Assembly (NCBI RefSeq): GCF_004369225.1
Contig: NZ_QFFZ01000008.1
Coordinates: forward strand, 51,470 to 115,469
Direction: 5' to 3'
Source: Pelotomaculum propionicicum
GTDB lineage: Bacteria > Bacillota > Desulfotomaculia > Desulfotomaculales > Pelotomaculaceae
Length of the DNA: 64,000 nt
The notes beneath the pieces were generated by a model that was not told the origin of the DNA, did not search any database, and saw only the letters and a program-made list of their open reading frames with translations. Every line of letters starts with the position of its first letter. Within the stretch, counting starts at the first letter, position 1. Position numbers and translations under genes: made by a program. Positions 42,447 through 53,571 of the stretch are shown here, piece by piece.

Positions 42447-43100
42447 GTGAGCATTAGAATTATCCTTGCTGATGACCACAAGCTGTTTTGCGAGGGCCTG
42501 CTTTCCATGCTGGAGGGACAGAGTGATCTAGAGGTAATCGCCACCGCTCCGGACGGAAACACAGTTGCCAACCTGGCCAGGGAACTTTCTCCGGACATGG
42601 TCATTGTTGATATCGGCATGCCTAACCTTAACGGTATTGAGGCCGCCCGCAGGATCGCCGCTGAGAACCCGTCGATCAAAATCATTGCGCTGTCGATGCA
42701 TTCAGATAAAAGGTTTGTGGCTGAAATGTTTAAGGCAGGCGCCTCAGCTTATATCTTAAAGGATTGTGTCTTTGAAGAGCTGATCAGTGCGATCCACTCA
42801 GTGATGGAGGGCAACCCTTATGTCAGTCCTGCCTTGACAAAAATGGTTATTAAAGATTATATCAAGAACTTGCACCAGGACAACTCTTCGGCTTTTGAAG
42901 TGTTGACGGCCAGAGAGCGGGAGGTGCTGCAATTATTGGCTGAAGGCAAAACCACACGCCAGATCGCCTCATCACTTTTCGTCAGTGAAAAGACAGTGGA
43001 ATCCCACCGCAGGCAGGTTATGCGTAAATTGGGAATAAACAGCGTGGCAGGACTGATCAAATATGCTATTCGCGAAGGTCTGACCACCCTGGAGGAATAG
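42447..43100 (+). CDS. NarL/FixJ-family response regulator
   Basis: A 217-residue regulator, partner of the kinase just before it. The receiver has the acidic pocket in LADDH and the phosphorylation site D55 in VIVDIGMPNLNG, with ALSMHSD and the Lys in YILKDCV. The LuxR-type DNA-binding domain (about 150-212) is complete: LTAREREVLQLLAEGKTTRQ and EKTVESHRRQVM. GTG start after AAAGGGGAGG. It may control the receptors to its right, but no repeated binding site was identified. The 368-base gap 43101-43468 after it has no certain feature. Confidence 0.95.
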   Translation: MSIRIILADDHKLFCEGLLSMLEGQSDLEVIATAPDGNTVANLARELSPDMVIVDIGMPNLNGIEAARRIAAENPSIKIIALSMHSDKRFVAEMFKAGASAYILKDCVFEELISAIHSVMEGNPYVSPALTKMVIKDYIKNLHQDNSSAFEVLTAREREVLQLLAEGKTTRQIASSLFVSEKTVESHRRQVMRKLGINSVAGLIKYAIREGLTTLEE

Positions 43101-43468
43101 TCGGAATTTTTAGTTAAGTTTTGAAATATTTATAAAAATAAGGAATTTAGAAGTCCAAAATCAGGAATATCCCTATCTTTTTGGCGGATTGTACTTACGA
43201 TTACTAATAAGACAGGGTTTTTTTATGCTCTTAAAGCGGGGGTTTTTGATTTATGAACTTAAAAATGGTTGAACACCTGGTAATGCAGAAGGAGGGATTT
43301 AATAGCAACCTGGTGATGAAGACGGTTCAACTTTGGACAGAGAATTGATTGGCTGCCAACGCTGCCAGCAGTTATTTTACTTGAAAAGAGAGAGAATCAG
43401 CATTGGAGTTTGTAAAATGGAAATGGATTATAACTAGAGAGAAGAGACTTTATTAGGGGGGTATTTAG

Positions 43469-46400
43469 ATGAGGTTAAAAATTGGGACCAAAGTATCATT
43501 AGGGCTGGCAACTCTTTTTTTGCTGCTGGTTGCAGTGAGCTTAACTTCAATTGCTCTAAACCGTTCGTCAGGCAACACGGCTTTGTGTGTCACAGCCTTA
43601 TTGGGAGGCGGCTGTTTATGTCTTTTTACATTGACTTCACTAAAAATTTCATTCAACGCGCTTCTTGCGGAAAGCAGGCTGCTTGCCGAAGCAGCCAGGG
43701 ATGGCAGGCTTGCAAGCCGGGCCGATTTGAGTAAAATAGATCCACAGTTCAAGGAAGTCATCCAGGGAGTGAATGACACGCTTGATGAGGTAAGCGGCCC
43801 AATTAGCATGGCGGCGGAGTATATTGACCGGATCGCCAGGGGTGACACGCCGCCTAAGATTACTGGCTCCTATCGCGGTGATTTTGCAAAAATCAAGGAC
43901 AACCTTAATGCCTGCATAGATACAATCAGTACGCTGGTAGATGAAGTAGGCGTGGTGATCAGGGTTGGCCGCGAAGGCAAACTGGACCAGCGGGCCAACG
44001 CCGACAGGACGCAGGGCGTCTGGCGCAAGATCCTGCGCGGTGTCAATGACGCTATGGACGGGGTAATCAGGCCTTTGAACGTTGCTGCGGAATATGTGGA
44101 CAGGATTTCTAAGGGCAGCACTCCCCCCAAGATTACCGAGCCCTACCAGGGGGACTTTAACATAATCAAGGAAAACCTTAACACATGTATCGACACAATC
44201 AGCATACTGGTCGAGGAAGTAGGTGTGGTTATAGGAGCCGGCAGAGAGGGGAAACTTGATCAAAGGGCTAACGCCGACAGGACGCAGGGTGTTTGGCGCA
44301 AGATTCTGCGGGGTGTAAATGACGCCATGGACGGGGTAATCAGGCCTTTGAACATGGCGGCTGAATACGTTGATAGTATTTCTAAAGGCAGCACCCCTCC
44401 CAAGATTACCGGGCACTACCAGGGGGACTTCAACGTAATTAAGGAAAACCTTAACACATGTATTGACACAATCAGCATACTGGTCGAGGAGGTTGGCGTG
44501 GTTATAGGCGCCGGCAGCGAGGGGAAACTGGACCAGCGGGCCAACCCCGACAGGACAGCGGGCGTTTGGCGCAAGATCTTAAGAGGGGTAAACAACGCCA
44601 TGGACGGGGTCATCGGGCCGCTTAACGTTGCAGCCGAATATGTGGACCGGATCGCCAAGGGAGAAATTCCCCCGAAGATAACAGAGGCCTACAACGGGGA
44701 TTTTAACGAAATCAAGAACAACCTGAACGTGCTGATTGATGTAACTGCGGCAAACAAAGAGCGTGAAGAAGAAATGCTGCGGATCAAAGGGGCGGTTGAA
44801 GCATCCGCCGCGCCTATTGTCATCACCGACAAAAAAGGAGTCAAGATCCTTTCTCAGAACAAGGCTTTTGGCAGCCTGTTCGGCTACACCAAGGAGCAGG
44901 TTAACGACGCCGGCGGCCTGCCCGCGATATTTGTCAGCGCGTCCGACGGCCAAGACTGCTGGAAGAGTATTATGAGCGGGAAAACCTGGCAGAATGAACT
45001 GGAACTGCGCACGCGGGACAACCGGATTGTGCCCTCTGTGCTTTGCAGTGACGCGGTAAAGAACGAAAAAGGGGAAATTATCGGCTGCTTTGGTGTAATC
45101 AACAACATTACCGAACAGAAAGTGGTCCTGAGAGCAGTGCAGGAATTGGTGGAAAAAGCCAAGGCAGGCGACCTGACAGCCCGCGCCGGTGTGACCGCCA
45201 GCGGTGATTACAAGAAACTGGTGGACGGCATCAACCAGATGCTGGAAGCAATAATAGGGCCGTTAAACATGGCAGCGGAGTATGTTGACCGGATTGCCAG
45301 GGGTGACACCCCGCCGGAAATCACCGAAGAATACCAGGGTGACTTTAATGAAATCAAGAACAACCTGAACTCGCTAATTGAAACTATACATATACTGGTT
45401 GACGAAGTTGGTGTGGTAATCTGCGCCGGGAGCGAAGGGAAACTGGACCAGCGCGCCAACGCCGACAGGACAGCGGGCGTTTGGCGCAAGATCTTAAGGG
45501 GCGTTAACCACGCCATGGACGGGGTTGTCGGACCGCTGAACGTGGCTGCCGAATATGTTGACCGGATTTCCAAGGGCGACACGCCGCCGAAGATTACTGA
45601 AGAGTACCGGGGCGACTTTAATGTAATCAAGGACAACCTGAACGCCTGCATCGATGAGATCGGCATCCTGGTGGACGAGGTGGGCGTGTTGATCGGCGCG
45701 GGCCGCGAGGGCAAACTGGACCAGCGGGCGGACGCCGACAGGGCGCAGGGGGTCTGGCGGAAGATTTTAAGAGGAATGAACCACGCCATGGACGCGGTCA
45801 TCGGGCCGCTCAACATGGCTGCCGAATATGTTGACCGGATTGCCAAGGGCGACACTCCTCCGAAGATCACCGAAGAGTACAAAGGCGACTTTAATGTAAT
45901 CAAGGACAACCTGAACGCCTGCATTGACGAGATCGGCATCCTGGTGGACGAGGTGGGCGTGTTGATCGGCGCGGGCCGCGAGGGCAAACTGGACCAGCGG
46001 GCGGACGCCGACAGGGCGCAGGGGGTCTGGCGGAAGATTTTAAGAGGAATGAACCACGCCATGGACGCGGTGATCGGGCCGCTTAACATGGCTGCCGAAT
46101 ACGTTGACCGGATTTCCAGGGGCGACATTCCGCCCAAAATCACTGAAGCGTACAACGGTGACTTCAATGAAATCAAGAATAACCTTAATGGATGCATCGA
46201 CGCCATCAGCGGACTGCTTAAAGAAGCGGATGATTTAATTCAGGCTGTGAGAGAGGGCAATCTGAACACGCGCGGCGACGAGACAGCCTACAGCGGCGAC
46301 TGGGGTGAACTGGTCAAAGGGATGAACGGCCTGATTGAAGCTGTAGCTAACCCTGTTAACGAACTGATGGTTGTATTAACAAGAATGGCTGTTAATGATT

Positions 46401-47836
46401 ATACACAAAAGATGTATCAGGAATATAAAGGTGTTTGGAATGACCTGAAAAACTCCACAAATGATGTGATGAAGCGGGTGGTACACGTCCAGGACACCTT
46501 GAAAAATATCAGTGACGGCAATCTCAGTGAATTGGATGACTATAGAAAGACTGGGCAGAGAAGCGGCAATGACCAATTGATACCTTCAATAATAAGAGCG
46601 ATGGAGGCAATCCAGAGCCTGGTGGCCGACGCGGACATGCTGGCCAGGGCGGCGGTTGCAGGCAAGCTTGACACCCGTGCCGACACCGCCAGGCACAGCG
46701 GTGACTTCCGGAAGGTCATAGAAGGTTTCAACCGCACCCTGGATGAAATGCTGAAGCCGATAAAAGAAGCTACGGAATGCCTGCAGGAAATGGCCAAAGG
46801 CAACCTTAACGTGGCGGTTACAGGCGATTACCAGGGCGAGCATGCTGTTATTAAGGACGCGCTGAACTCTACACTTGATTCCATAAATGAAACACTCGGC
46901 CAGATCTTTGGGGCGATCAACCAGGTTGCCGACGCCGCCCAGCAGGTATCGGACTCCAGCCAGTCGCTGTCGCAGGGCGCGGCAGAGTCCGCCGGCACCA
47001 TGGCCCAGATTACATCCTCCATGCATGGTATGAACGACCAGACCAAACAGAATGCTGAAAACGCCACCCTGGCCAACCAGCTTGCCGCCCAGGCCAGGAC
47101 TAACGCTGAGCAGGGCAACGGGCAAATGGCCAACATGGTCAGGGCTATGGGGGATATAAACGAGTCGGCCGCTAATATATCTAAAATCATTAAGGCTATT
47201 GACGAAATTGCCTTCCAGACCAACCTGCTGGCCTTGAATGCCGCCGTGGAAGCCGCCCGCGCCGGCAAACACGGCAAAGGTTTCACCGTAGTGGCCGAAG
47301 AAGTGCGCAACCTGGCCCAGCGGAGCGCCAAAGCGGCTAAAGAGACAGCGGAAATGATTGAGGGCTCGATCAAGAAAACGGAAGTGGGAACCAGGATTGC
47401 TGAAGACACTTCCAAAGCTCTTGAGGAAATTGTACAGGGTGTCAGCAAGGTCACGGACTTCGTCAGCGAGATAGCTTCCGCTTCCAAGGAGCAGGCTGCA
47501 GGCATTGAGCAGATCAACGACGGGCTGAACCAGGTTGATCAGGTGACTCAGCAAAACTCGGCCAGTTCGCAGGAACTTGCCGCCGCCAGTGAAGAGATGT
47601 CGAGCCAGGTGGAAATGGTCAAGCAGATGTTGGGCAGGTTTACACTCAAAAAGAAAGCGTCCGGCACAACCTTTATTCCTGAGATAGTCAGCGCAGGCAG
47701 GCCTTACCTGGCTCACAGCCAGGCCAGGGGCGCGGCTCAGAAGGTCGCCAGGCTGCCCGTCAAAGAGCCGTCTGACGCCGGAGTAAAGCCCGAAGACATC
47801 ATTTCCCTGGATGAAGCCGATTACGGCAAGTTTTAA
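43469..47836 (+). CDS. Giant poly-HAMP chemoreceptor with PAS domain (receptor 1)
   Basis: Methyl-accepting chemotaxis protein of 1455 residues. Two helices close together (about 8-29 and 38-58) form a membrane hairpin with almost no external loop, so there is no periplasmic-type sensor. The cytoplasmic part has tandem HAMP-like units of 91 residues, each starting LN(V/M)[15 protein letters not shown]; three and a part lie before a PAS domain (about 430-545) and four after it. Further divergent HAMPs precede the signalling hairpin, with tip [20 protein letters not shown]. The tail has GRPYLAHSQ and ends [17 protein letters not shown] after TAGGGGGG. No CheA or CheW is in the window. Confidence 0.93.
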   Translation: MRLKIGTKVSLGLATLFLLLVAVSLTSIALNRSSGNTALCVTALLGGGCLCLFTLTSLKISFNALLAESRLLAEAARDGRLASRADLSKIDPQFKEVIQGVNDTLDEVSGPISMAAEYIDRIARGDTPPKITGSYRGDFAKIKDNLNACIDTISTLVDEVGVVIRVGREGKLDQRANADRTQGVWRKILRGVNDAMDGVIRPLNVAAEYVDRISKGSTPPKITEPYQGDFNIIKENLNTCIDTISILVEEVGVVIGAGREGKLDQRANADRTQGVWRKILRGVNDAMDGVIRPLNMAAEYVDSISKGSTPPKITGHYQGDFNVIKENLNTCIDTISILVEEVGVVIGAGSEGKLDQRANPDRTAGVWRKILRGVNNAMDGVIGPLNVAAEYVDRIAKGEIPPKITEAYNGDFNEIKNNLNVLIDVTAANKEREEEMLRIKGAVEASAAPIVITDKKGVKILSQNKAFGSLFGYTKEQVNDAGGLPAIFVSASDGQDCWKSIMSGKTWQNELELRTRDNRIVPSVLCSDAVKNEKGEIIGCFGVINNITEQKVVLRAVQELVEKAKAGDLTARAGVTASGDYKKLVDGINQMLEAIIGPLNMAAEYVDRIARGDTPPEITEEYQGDFNEIKNNLNSLIETIHILVDEVGVVICAGSEGKLDQRANADRTAGVWRKILRGVNHAMDGVVGPLNVAAEYVDRISKGDTPPKITEEYRGDFNVIKDNLNACIDEIGILVDEVGVLIGAGREGKLDQRADADRAQGVWRKILRGMNHAMDAVIGPLNMAAEYVDRIAKGDTPPKITEEYKGDFNVIKDNLNACIDEIGILVDEVGVLIGAGREGKLDQRADADRAQGVWRKILRGMNHAMDAVIGPLNMAAEYVDRISRGDIPPKITEAYNGDFNEIKNNLNGCIDAISGLLKEADDLIQAVREGNLNTRGDETAYSGDWGELVKGMNGLIEAVANPVNELMVVLTRMAVNDYTQKMYQEYKGVWNDLKNSTNDVMKRVVHVQDTLKNISDGNLSELDDYRKTGQRSGNDQLIPSIIRAMEAIQSLVADADMLARAAVAGKLDTRADTARHSGDFRKVIEGFNRTLDEMLKPIKEATECLQEMAKGNLNVAVTGDYQGEHAVIKDALNSTLDSINETLGQIFGAINQVADAAQQVSDSSQSLSQGAAESAGTMAQITSSMHGMNDQTKQNAENATLANQLAAQARTNAEQGNGQMANMVRAMGDINESAANISKIIKAIDEIAFQTNLLALNAAVEAARAGKHGKGFTVVAEEVRNLAQRSAKAAKETAEMIEGSIKKTEVGTRIAEDTSKALEEIVQGVSKVTDFVSEIASASKEQAAGIEQINDGLNQVDQVTQQNSASSQELAAASEEMSSQVEMVKQMLGRFTLKKKASGTTFIPEIVSAGRPYLAHSQARGAAQKVARLPVKEPSDAGVKPEDIISLDEADYGKF
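43802..44740 (+). repeat. 273-base tandem HAMP units, first block
   Basis: Units begin near 43802, 44075, 44348 and 44621 at exact 273-base steps; the fourth is cut by the PAS domain. The stretch GACCAGCGGGCCAACGCCGACAGG occurs in similar form in each (positions near 43985, 44258 and 44530). Confidence 0.85.
45263..46200 (+). repeat. 273-base tandem HAMP units, second block
   Basis: Units begin at 45263, 45536, 45809 and 46082. The units at 45536 and 45809 are almost identical in DNA from about 45620 and 45893 on, pointing to a recent duplication. Confidence 0.88.
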
Positions 47837-47840
47837 ACAT

Positions 47841-47874
47841 GCAGGAGCCCGCGCAGGGCTCCTTCTTTTTTTGG
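47841..47874 (+). terminator. Terminator after receptor 1
   Basis: AGGAGCCC-GCGCA-GGGCTCCT followed by TCTTTTTTT. Confidence 0.88.
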
Positions 47875-47901
47875 CATATATTGAAAAGATGGGCATATGA
47901 T
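47874..47901 (+). promoter_or_regulatory. Possible sigma-E promoter for yabPQ
   Basis: GCATATA (47874-47880) and CATATGAT (47894-47901) with a 13-base spacer resemble the sigma-E consensus KMATATT and CATACAnT. yabP and yabQ are sigma-E genes in Bacillus. Confidence 0.45.
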
Positions 47902-47946
47902 GAATTAGATTAAAGGCAAAGAAATTCCCGGCGGGGGATGATAAAA

Positions 47947-48219
47947 TTGGCAGAGCAGCTTACTCACAGCATTTCTATTGGCGGGCGAAAAAATCTGAAC
48001 ATGGAAGGTGTACAGCATGTCGAAAGTTTCGACGAGACGGAACTGGTCCTGGAGACCAATATGGGCATGCTGATTCTCAAAGGGGAAGACCTGCACATTA
48101 CCCAGCTTAACCTGGAAACAGGCCATCTTGCCGCCGAGGGATTTTTCAACTCCATGCAGTACCAGGAAAGTAAAAGCAGGGGGAAGGGCAAGGGAATACT
48201 GAACCGGATCTTCAAATAA
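47947..48219 (+). CDS. yabP: Sporulation protein YabP
   Basis: Mother-cell sporulation protein of unknown biochemistry, 90 residues from TTG 47947 (93 from ATG 47938, which sits right on its GGCGGGGG site). The family core is present: ISIGGRKNLNMEGVQHVESF, TNMGMLILKGEDLHITQL, LETGHLAAEGFFNSMQYQ. It normally follows yabO; here it follows the large receptor gene after a terminator, with a sigma-E-like promoter in the gap. Confidence 0.9.
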   Translation: MAEQLTHSISIGGRKNLNMEGVQHVESFDETELVLETNMGMLILKGEDLHITQLNLETGHLAAEGFFNSMQYQESKSRGKGKGILNRIFK

Positions 48220-48247
48220 GGAAAGCGCGGCGACGCGCTTTTTTTGA
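48220..48247 (+). terminator. Terminator-like hairpin between yabP and yabQ
   Basis: AAAGCGCG-GCGA-CGCGCTTT followed by TTTTG. It would cut most yabQ transcripts unless partly read through. Confidence 0.7.
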
Positions 48248-48262
48248 CCCGGGGGTGTTTTA

Positions 48263-48814
48263 TTGGAATCTCTTTATTCTCAGGCGAGGGCTTTTTTGAT
48301 CACCATAGGTATTGGAGCGGCCGCGGGCTTCTGCTTCGATTATTACCGGATTGTCAGGCGGGCCTTCAGACTGAAAAAAATTGGCACCTGTATCGGCGAC
48401 GCCCTGTTTTGGCTGGTTACCACGGTCATAGTCTTCACAGCGCTGCTGTGGGGGAACTGGGGCGAGGTGCGCCTTTATGTAATGATTGGCCTCGGCCTTG
48501 GCGCCCTGCTTTACTTCAACCTTTTCAGCCGTCCCGCCAGCAGGGTGATCAGGTTTAAGTTCTTCATGCTATACAAGTGCTGGACACTGCTGAAAAAAGC
48601 GATCTCGCTTTTGTATATGACCGTTTTATTCCCCTTCCGCCTGGTTATTTATGTGCTGTCATACCCGTTTTATTTTGTAAAAATGCTGCTGAAGAAAACA
48701 AAAAGCAAACTGTCGGTTTTTTTTCGCAGGTTTACTGGCGGGAAAATAGAGCGCGTCAGGCGTTGGATTAAATCAAAATTAAAATGGCCGGCTTTCCGGA
48801 ACCGGAAAGAGTAG
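48263..48814 (+). CDS. yabQ: Spore cortex biosynthesis protein YabQ
   Basis: Membrane protein needed for cortex formation in Bacillus. 183 residues, with about four membrane helices: ARAFLITIGIGAAAGFCFDY, LFWLVTTVIVFTALLWG, LYVMIGLGLGALLYFNLF and a last pair in SLLYMTVLFPFRLVIYVLSY. The C-terminus is very basic (RVRRWIKSKLKWPAFRNRKE). TTG start after a GGGGGTG site. In Bacillus divIC follows; here it does not. Confidence 0.9.
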   Translation: MESLYSQARAFLITIGIGAAAGFCFDYYRIVRRAFRLKKIGTCIGDALFWLVTTVIVFTALLWGNWGEVRLYVMIGLGLGALLYFNLFSRPASRVIRFKFFMLYKCWTLLKKAISLLYMTVLFPFRLVIYVLSYPFYFVKMLLKKTKSKLSVFFRRFTGGKIERVRRWIKSKLKWPAFRNRKE

Positions 48815-48965
48815 TGTTCTGACAACAGAAAAACCCTTTGCCCCCAACCCGTTTTAGGCTGCGTAACTTCCCTGGTGAAAGGGTAAATTATCTAAAAAAG
48901 TTCACTGTTAAAAGAGGATAGGATTTCAAAGACGCCGAATGGGATGTATGAGGGGGGTAGGCCAT

Positions 48966-49292
48966 ATGGATGAAATAATGTTTAAACGGTTGATGTTTGC
49001 CGGTGAGGAAGAAGAAGTTAAGGAACTTATGAAAATGGGTTACTTTACCAAGGTTGACGGGGTTATCTGCCGTACCAGGAAGTTTGTGGAGGAAACCGGC
49101 AGTTTCATTGACGCCAAAAAGGAGATCCTGTTTGAAGTAGTAAAGGAACTTGGCGACGCTCAGGATATGGAAAAAGTCATGGAAAAGGCAGGAATTAAAG
49201 ATTTTATAACATTTATCTTTTTAGCCGAGGAACTTGTCGAGGACGGCAGGCTGTTAAAAGATAAACTAAAAAATGTTATTGTTAAGCAGTAA
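48966..49292 (+). CDS. Hypothetical acidic protein, 108 aa
   Basis: Not recognised. A soluble, mostly helical protein with the ATG at 48966, 6 bases after GAGGGGGGTAGG. Features: FAGEEEEVKELMKMGYFTKV, a short CRTRKFVEE segment with one Cys, and a charged C-terminus. No membrane helix. Its place between yabQ and the chimeric receptor gives little hint; it could belong to either the sporulation group or the island. Confidence 0.6.
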   Translation: MDEIMFKRLMFAGEEEEVKELMKMGYFTKVDGVICRTRKFVEETGSFIDAKKEILFEVVKELGDAQDMEKVMEKAGIKDFITFIFLAEELVEDGRLLKDKLKNVIVKQ

Positions 49293-49405
49293 AAAATAAA
49301 CAGGTAAATTAAAGCCGGGGGCCGGAATTAAAAAAGGGCCGCCCGGTTTTATTTTCTAGTTTTATGCAACACTACTTTGTTAACCTAAATTAAATAAAAA
49401 CAGCG

Positions 49406-49445
49406 AATAAGGGCGCAGTTTATTTCAAACTGCGCCCTTATTTAT
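49406..49445 (+). terminator. Strong terminator-like hairpin
   Basis: AAGGGCGCAGTTT pairs perfectly with AAACTGCGCCCTT around ATTTC, followed by ATTTATATTTG. It lies in the 340-base gap 49293-49632; the rest of that gap is AT-rich and shows no gene. Confidence 0.8.
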
Positions 49446-49632
49446 ATTTGTATATCGACACTTTTTGATTAAAAATTAACTAAAATTACTTATCAAATTG
49501 CCTGCTTTCAAAAGAACGACGATCTTAAAAAAAGAATATCCGATATATTCAATTAGAGGATATCGGAATTTCCCGGTATTTGATGATTTATTCGCCGTCA
49601 ATTTTAACGTCATATTTGAAAGGAGCACTATA

Positions 49633-52600
49633 ATGCCAAGAAGAGGCGAAAACATTTATAAACGTAAGGACGGGCGCTGGGAAGGACGCATACTGAAGCC
49701 GGGCGGGAAATATAAATACGTCTACGCCAAAACCTATAAGGAAGTTAAAGAAAAAAGGAAGAATTATCAGGAACACATAAAGCCCCGTGAAACAAGTATA
49801 CCCGGCCCGATTAAAAGTGCCGCCGGGTTGTTTGAAAATTGGTTAAAGAGCGGCATTTCCGATCAGGTAAAACTGTCCACTTACGAAAATTATTACTACT
49901 GTATGCAAAAGTATGTGATCCCCTTTTTCAGGAGAACGGGAAATGATCGGATCACGAAGCCTTCAGTCGCCCAGTTTGTTAAATCAATCAAGGATAATAT
50001 TTCTCTCTCCGAGTCATACAAAAGGAAAATCCTTTCGATTTTTAAGACGGCGCTGAGAGAAATCCTGAAAAACTCGGCAGAGTACTCGTCCATATTGGAA
50101 ACCGTCAAGCTTCCAAAAATAGAAAATGCGGCGGTTCATATATTTTCCATCAAGGAACAGCGACTTGTTGAAAACGCGGTTCTGCATTCGGAAGACAGGC
50201 GGGCTCTCGGGATACTGCTGTGCTTTTATACGGGAATACGGCTTGGAGAACTCTGCGCTCTGAAATGGGGCGATATGGATTTTGAAGCCGGAACCATGTC
50301 CATCATGAGAACGGTATCCCGGATAAAAAATATTCAGCAATGTGAAAACAAAACAGCCTTGCTTGTCGGCACGCCGAAAAGCCAGAAATCGGTCAGGAAA
50401 ATCCCACTGCCTGGTTTTCTGCTGAAACTGTCTGACGAGTTGAAGATGTATGCCAAAAATGAAAACTGTTATGTGCTTTCCGGGGCTAATACTCCGATTG
50501 ATCCCCGAACCTATCAGAAGCTGTATAAAAGGATATTAGCCAACGCAGGTGTAAAAAACCGCAAATTTCACACGATCAGGCATACCTTCGCAACACGGGC
50601 TCTGGAGCTAGGTGTCTGGAACGATTTAAAACACGCCACTAATGAAGTTTACGGACGGATGACAAATATTCGCAACACATTAATCAAGGTCAGCAAAGGT
50701 GATTTAAGTGACGCGGAACCATACAAGAAAGTCGGCCGCAGGAGCGAAAATGACGAAATCGTGCCGGGCTTTATCAGGATGCATGACGCCATCCAGAAGC
50801 TGCTTGACGACGCCAACATGCTGGCCGGGTCCGCAGTTGCAGGCAAGCTTGATACCCGTGCCGACGCCACCAGACACGATGGAGAATATCGCAATGTCAT
50901 CGAAGGATTTAACAACACTCTTGATGCTGTGGTTGGGCCTTTAAACGTGGCGGCCGAATATATAGACAGGATCAGCAAGGGCGACATTCCGCCGAAAATC
51001 ACCGACAGCTACTGCGGCGATTTCAACGAGATCAAGAACAACGTCAACGGCTGCATAGACGCCGTAAACGGCCTGCTTAAAGAGGTGGAAAGTCTGATCC
51101 TTGCGGTCGAGGAGGGCAGGTTGGATGCCCGCGGCGACACAGCGGCCTATACCGGTGACTGGGGCAAGCTGGTCGATGGTATGAACGGCTTAATCGACGC
51201 AGTAGCCGGCCCGGTTGGCGAGCTGATGGGAGTTTCCAGCCGGCTGGCGGTTAATGATTTCAGCCAGCGGATGGTAAGTGAGTACACCGGTACCTGGAAC
51301 GACCTCAAAAACAGCACCAACGCGGTGCACGGGCAAATGGCCAGGATCCAGGAAATATTGGCCAATATCAGCCGGGGCAGCCTGGTCGACCTGGATGGAT
51401 TGAAGAAGGTCGGGCAGAGAAGTGAAAACGACCATCTGATACCAGCGTTTATCAAAGCCATGGAAGCCATCCATAACCTGGTGACAGACGCGGATATGCT
51501 GGCTAAGACAGCCATGGAAGGCAAACTGGATGCCAGGGCGGATGTAAGCAGGCATGAGGGTGAATACCGTCAAGTCATCGAAGGGTTTAACAACACCCTG
51601 GACGCCGTGATCGGCCCGCTCAACGTGGCCGCCGAGTATATTGACCGGATTTCCAAAGGCGACATCCCGCCGAGAATCACCGACAGTTACAACGGCGACT
51701 TCAACGAGATCAAGAATAACGTGAACGGCTGCATAGATGCCGTAAACGGCCTGCTCAAAGAAGTCAACGGCCTTATTCTCGCGGTCAGGGAAGGCAGGTT
51801 GGATGCAAGCGGCAACGCGGCGGCCTTTACCGGTGATTGGGGCAAGCTGGTGGTCGGTATGAACGGCCTGATGGAAGCTGTAGCCGAGCCGGTTGAAGAA
51901 CTGATTGCCGTTCTTGGCAGAATGTCAGTAAACGACCTCAGTATGAAGATGGAGAAGAATTACGCCGGCAACTGGGATGAACTGAAACAGGCTATTAACG
52001 GGGTTCACGCAAGGCTGACCAATATTTACAGGACTGTAAATAAGGTCGCCAAAGGCGATTTAACCGATTACGAGTTTTATAGCAAGGTCGGACGCAGGAG
52101 TGAGAAAGACGATCTAGTGCCGGGCTTTATCAGGATGCACGAAGCTATTCAAAAGCTGTTGGATGACGCCAATATGCTGGCCGGGTCCGCGGTTGAAGGA
52201 AAGCTGGGAACCCGCGCCGACGCCGGTCGGCACGAGGGAGAATACCGTAAGATTATCGAAGGCGTCAACAATATGCTGGACGCGGTAATCCACCCGATTA
52301 ACGAAGCAGCCGACTGCCTGAAGGAAATGGCCGAAGGCAACCTGTCTGTCAGGGTGACCGGCAGCTACCAGGGCGACCACGCCATTATCAAGGACGCCCT
52401 CAACAACACCCTTGAGGCGCTCAACAACATCATTGAAAAAGAGGCGGTCAGGTGCCTGCAGGAAGTGGCCAAAGGGAATCTTGACGTGGCCGTAACCGGC
52501 AATTATAAGGGTGACTACGGTATTATGAAGGACGCTCTTAACAAGACTATCGAAGACCTGAATGAGACTTTGAGCCAGGTTGCCATCGCCATCGAGCAGG

Positions 52601-53508
52601 TCAACACAGGCGCGCAGCAGGTGTCGGACTCCAGCCAGTCCCTGTCGCAAGGCGCGGCCGAGTCGGCCAGCACCATGGCCCAGATTACTTCCTCCATGCA
52701 GCAGATGAACTCCCAGACCAGGCAGAACGCTGAAAACGCCACCCAGGCCAACCAGCTGGCCACCCAGGCCAGGGCCAACGCCGAGCGCGGCAACGAGCAG
52801 ATGGCCAACATGGTCAGGGCTATGAGTGACATTAACGAGTCGGCCACCAACATTTCTAAAATCATCAAAGCCATCGACGAAATCGCCTTCCAGACCAATT
52901 TGCTGGCCTTAAACGCGGCGGTGGAAGCAGCCCGCGCCGGCAAGCACGGCAAAGGGTTCACCGTGGTGGCCGAGGAAGTGCGCAACTTGGCCCAGCGCAG
53001 CGCCAAGGCTGCTAAAGAGACCGCCGAAATGATTGAAGGGTCAATCAAGAAAACCGAGGTCGGCGCCAGGATTGCCGAGGAAACCTCTAATGCGCTGGAA
53101 GAGATTGTAGTAGAAGTCAGCAAGGTCACCGACTTCATCAGCGAGATAGCGTCCGCCTCCAAGGAGCAGGCGCTCGGCATAGGACAGATCAACGAGGGGT
53201 TGGGACAGGTGGATCAGGTTACCCAGCAGAACTCCGCCAGCTCGGAAGAGCTTGCCGCGGCCAGCGAAGAGATGTCAAGCCAATCCGAAATGGTCAGGCA
53301 GATGCTCAGCAAGTTTAAACTCAGAAAGCAGGGCGGCGGCGCTGCCTTCGCGGCCGGGCCTGTTAGCGGGGGTAAGCCCTACCTGGCCCACAGGCAGAGC
53401 AGGGGCACACAGAGGTCCAGGTTGGAAGTTGTAGCCTCATCATCCGGCGGCGGGTTAAACCCGGAGGATATTATATCCTTGGACGATGTTGATTACGGCA
53501 AGTTTTAG
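49633..53508 (+). CDS. Tyrosine recombinase fragment fused in frame to a poly-HAMP chemoreceptor (receptor 2)
   Basis: 1291 residues. Residues 1-327 are a phage/Tn-type integrase starting [19 protein letters not shown], with a core-binding domain and catalytic R203 (TGIRLGE) and H313/R316 ([15 protein letters not shown]). The integrase stops before its second His and its tyrosine. From W329 on ([16 protein letters not shown]) the chain continues as HAMP repeats, then the same signalling hairpin ([20 protein letters not shown]) and tail GKPYLAHRQ ... [14 protein letters not shown] as receptors 1 and 3. No membrane helix is left, so it would be soluble. ATG at 49633 has AAAGGAGC. The frame is intact over the joint (about 50611-50620), so it is not an obvious pseudogene. 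Confidence 0.9.
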   Translation: MPRRGENIYKRKDGRWEGRILKPGGKYKYVYAKTYKEVKEKRKNYQEHIKPRETSIPGPIKSAAGLFENWLKSGISDQVKLSTYENYYYCMQKYVIPFFRRTGNDRITKPSVAQFVKSIKDNISLSESYKRKILSIFKTALREILKNSAEYSSILETVKLPKIENAAVHIFSIKEQRLVENAVLHSEDRRALGILLCFYTGIRLGELCALKWGDMDFEAGTMSIMRTVSRIKNIQQCENKTALLVGTPKSQKSVRKIPLPGFLLKLSDELKMYAKNENCYVLSGANTPIDPRTYQKLYKRILANAGVKNRKFHTIRHTFATRALELGVWNDLKHATNEVYGRMTNIRNTLIKVSKGDLSDAEPYKKVGRRSENDEIVPGFIRMHDAIQKLLDDANMLAGSAVAGKLDTRADATRHDGEYRNVIEGFNNTLDAVVGPLNVAAEYIDRISKGDIPPKITDSYCGDFNEIKNNVNGCIDAVNGLLKEVESLILAVEEGRLDARGDTAAYTGDWGKLVDGMNGLIDAVAGPVGELMGVSSRLAVNDFSQRMVSEYTGTWNDLKNSTNAVHGQMARIQEILANISRGSLVDLDGLKKVGQRSENDHLIPAFIKAMEAIHNLVTDADMLAKTAMEGKLDARADVSRHEGEYRQVIEGFNNTLDAVIGPLNVAAEYIDRISKGDIPPRITDSYNGDFNEIKNNVNGCIDAVNGLLKEVNGLILAVREGRLDASGNAAAFTGDWGKLVVGMNGLMEAVAEPVEELIAVLGRMSVNDLSMKMEKNYAGNWDELKQAINGVHARLTNIYRTVNKVAKGDLTDYEFYSKVGRRSEKDDLVPGFIRMHEAIQKLLDDANMLAGSAVEGKLGTRADAGRHEGEYRKIIEGVNNMLDAVIHPINEAADCLKEMAEGNLSVRVTGSYQGDHAIIKDALNNTLEALNNIIEKEAVRCLQEVAKGNLDVAVTGNYKGDYGIMKDALNKTIEDLNETLSQVAIAIEQVNTGAQQVSDSSQSLSQGAAESASTMAQITSSMQQMNSQTRQNAENATQANQLATQARANAERGNEQMANMVRAMSDINESATNISKIIKAIDEIAFQTNLLALNAAVEAARAGKHGKGFTVVAEEVRNLAQRSAKAAKETAEMIEGSIKKTEVGARIAEETSNALEEIVVEVSKVTDFISEIASASKEQALGIGQINEGLGQVDQVTQQNSASSEELAAASEEMSSQSEMVRQMLSKFKLRKQGGGAAFAAGPVSGGKPYLAHRQSRGTQRSRLEVVASSSGGGLNPEDIISLDDVDYGKF

Positions 53509-53571
53509 TAATGGAAAAAAGCAACCCATGAAATTTGGACGGTAATGAATAACTAGCCTTCACTCAGGAGG

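Noticed and set aside
43300..43470. Sigma-D (flagellar) promoter before receptor 1
   Set aside because: No TAAA with GCCGATAA at 15 bases was found before any receptor.
45208..46206. Reverse-strand 332-codon frame with repeats
   Set aside because: Its repeats simply reflect the tandem HAMP DNA on the plus strand.
46586..47896. Long reverse-strand reading frame opposite receptor 1 (about 436 codons), and similar ones at 52515-53192 and 58859-59695
   Set aside because: They mirror the GC-rich, biased codons of the conserved signalling domain; they repeat at the same place in each receptor and give Ser/Ala-rich proteins with no known pattern.
49293..49632. Integration site or tRNA target for the integrase
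   Set aside because: No tRNA and no repeated ends were seen; the integrase is already broken, so an att site could not be placed.
49498..49632. Extra 45 codons upstream of the integrase-receptor start
   Set aside because: No ribosome site at 49498; AAAGGAGC directly before ATG 49633 and the [14 protein letters not shown] start of clostridial integrases favour the shorter form.
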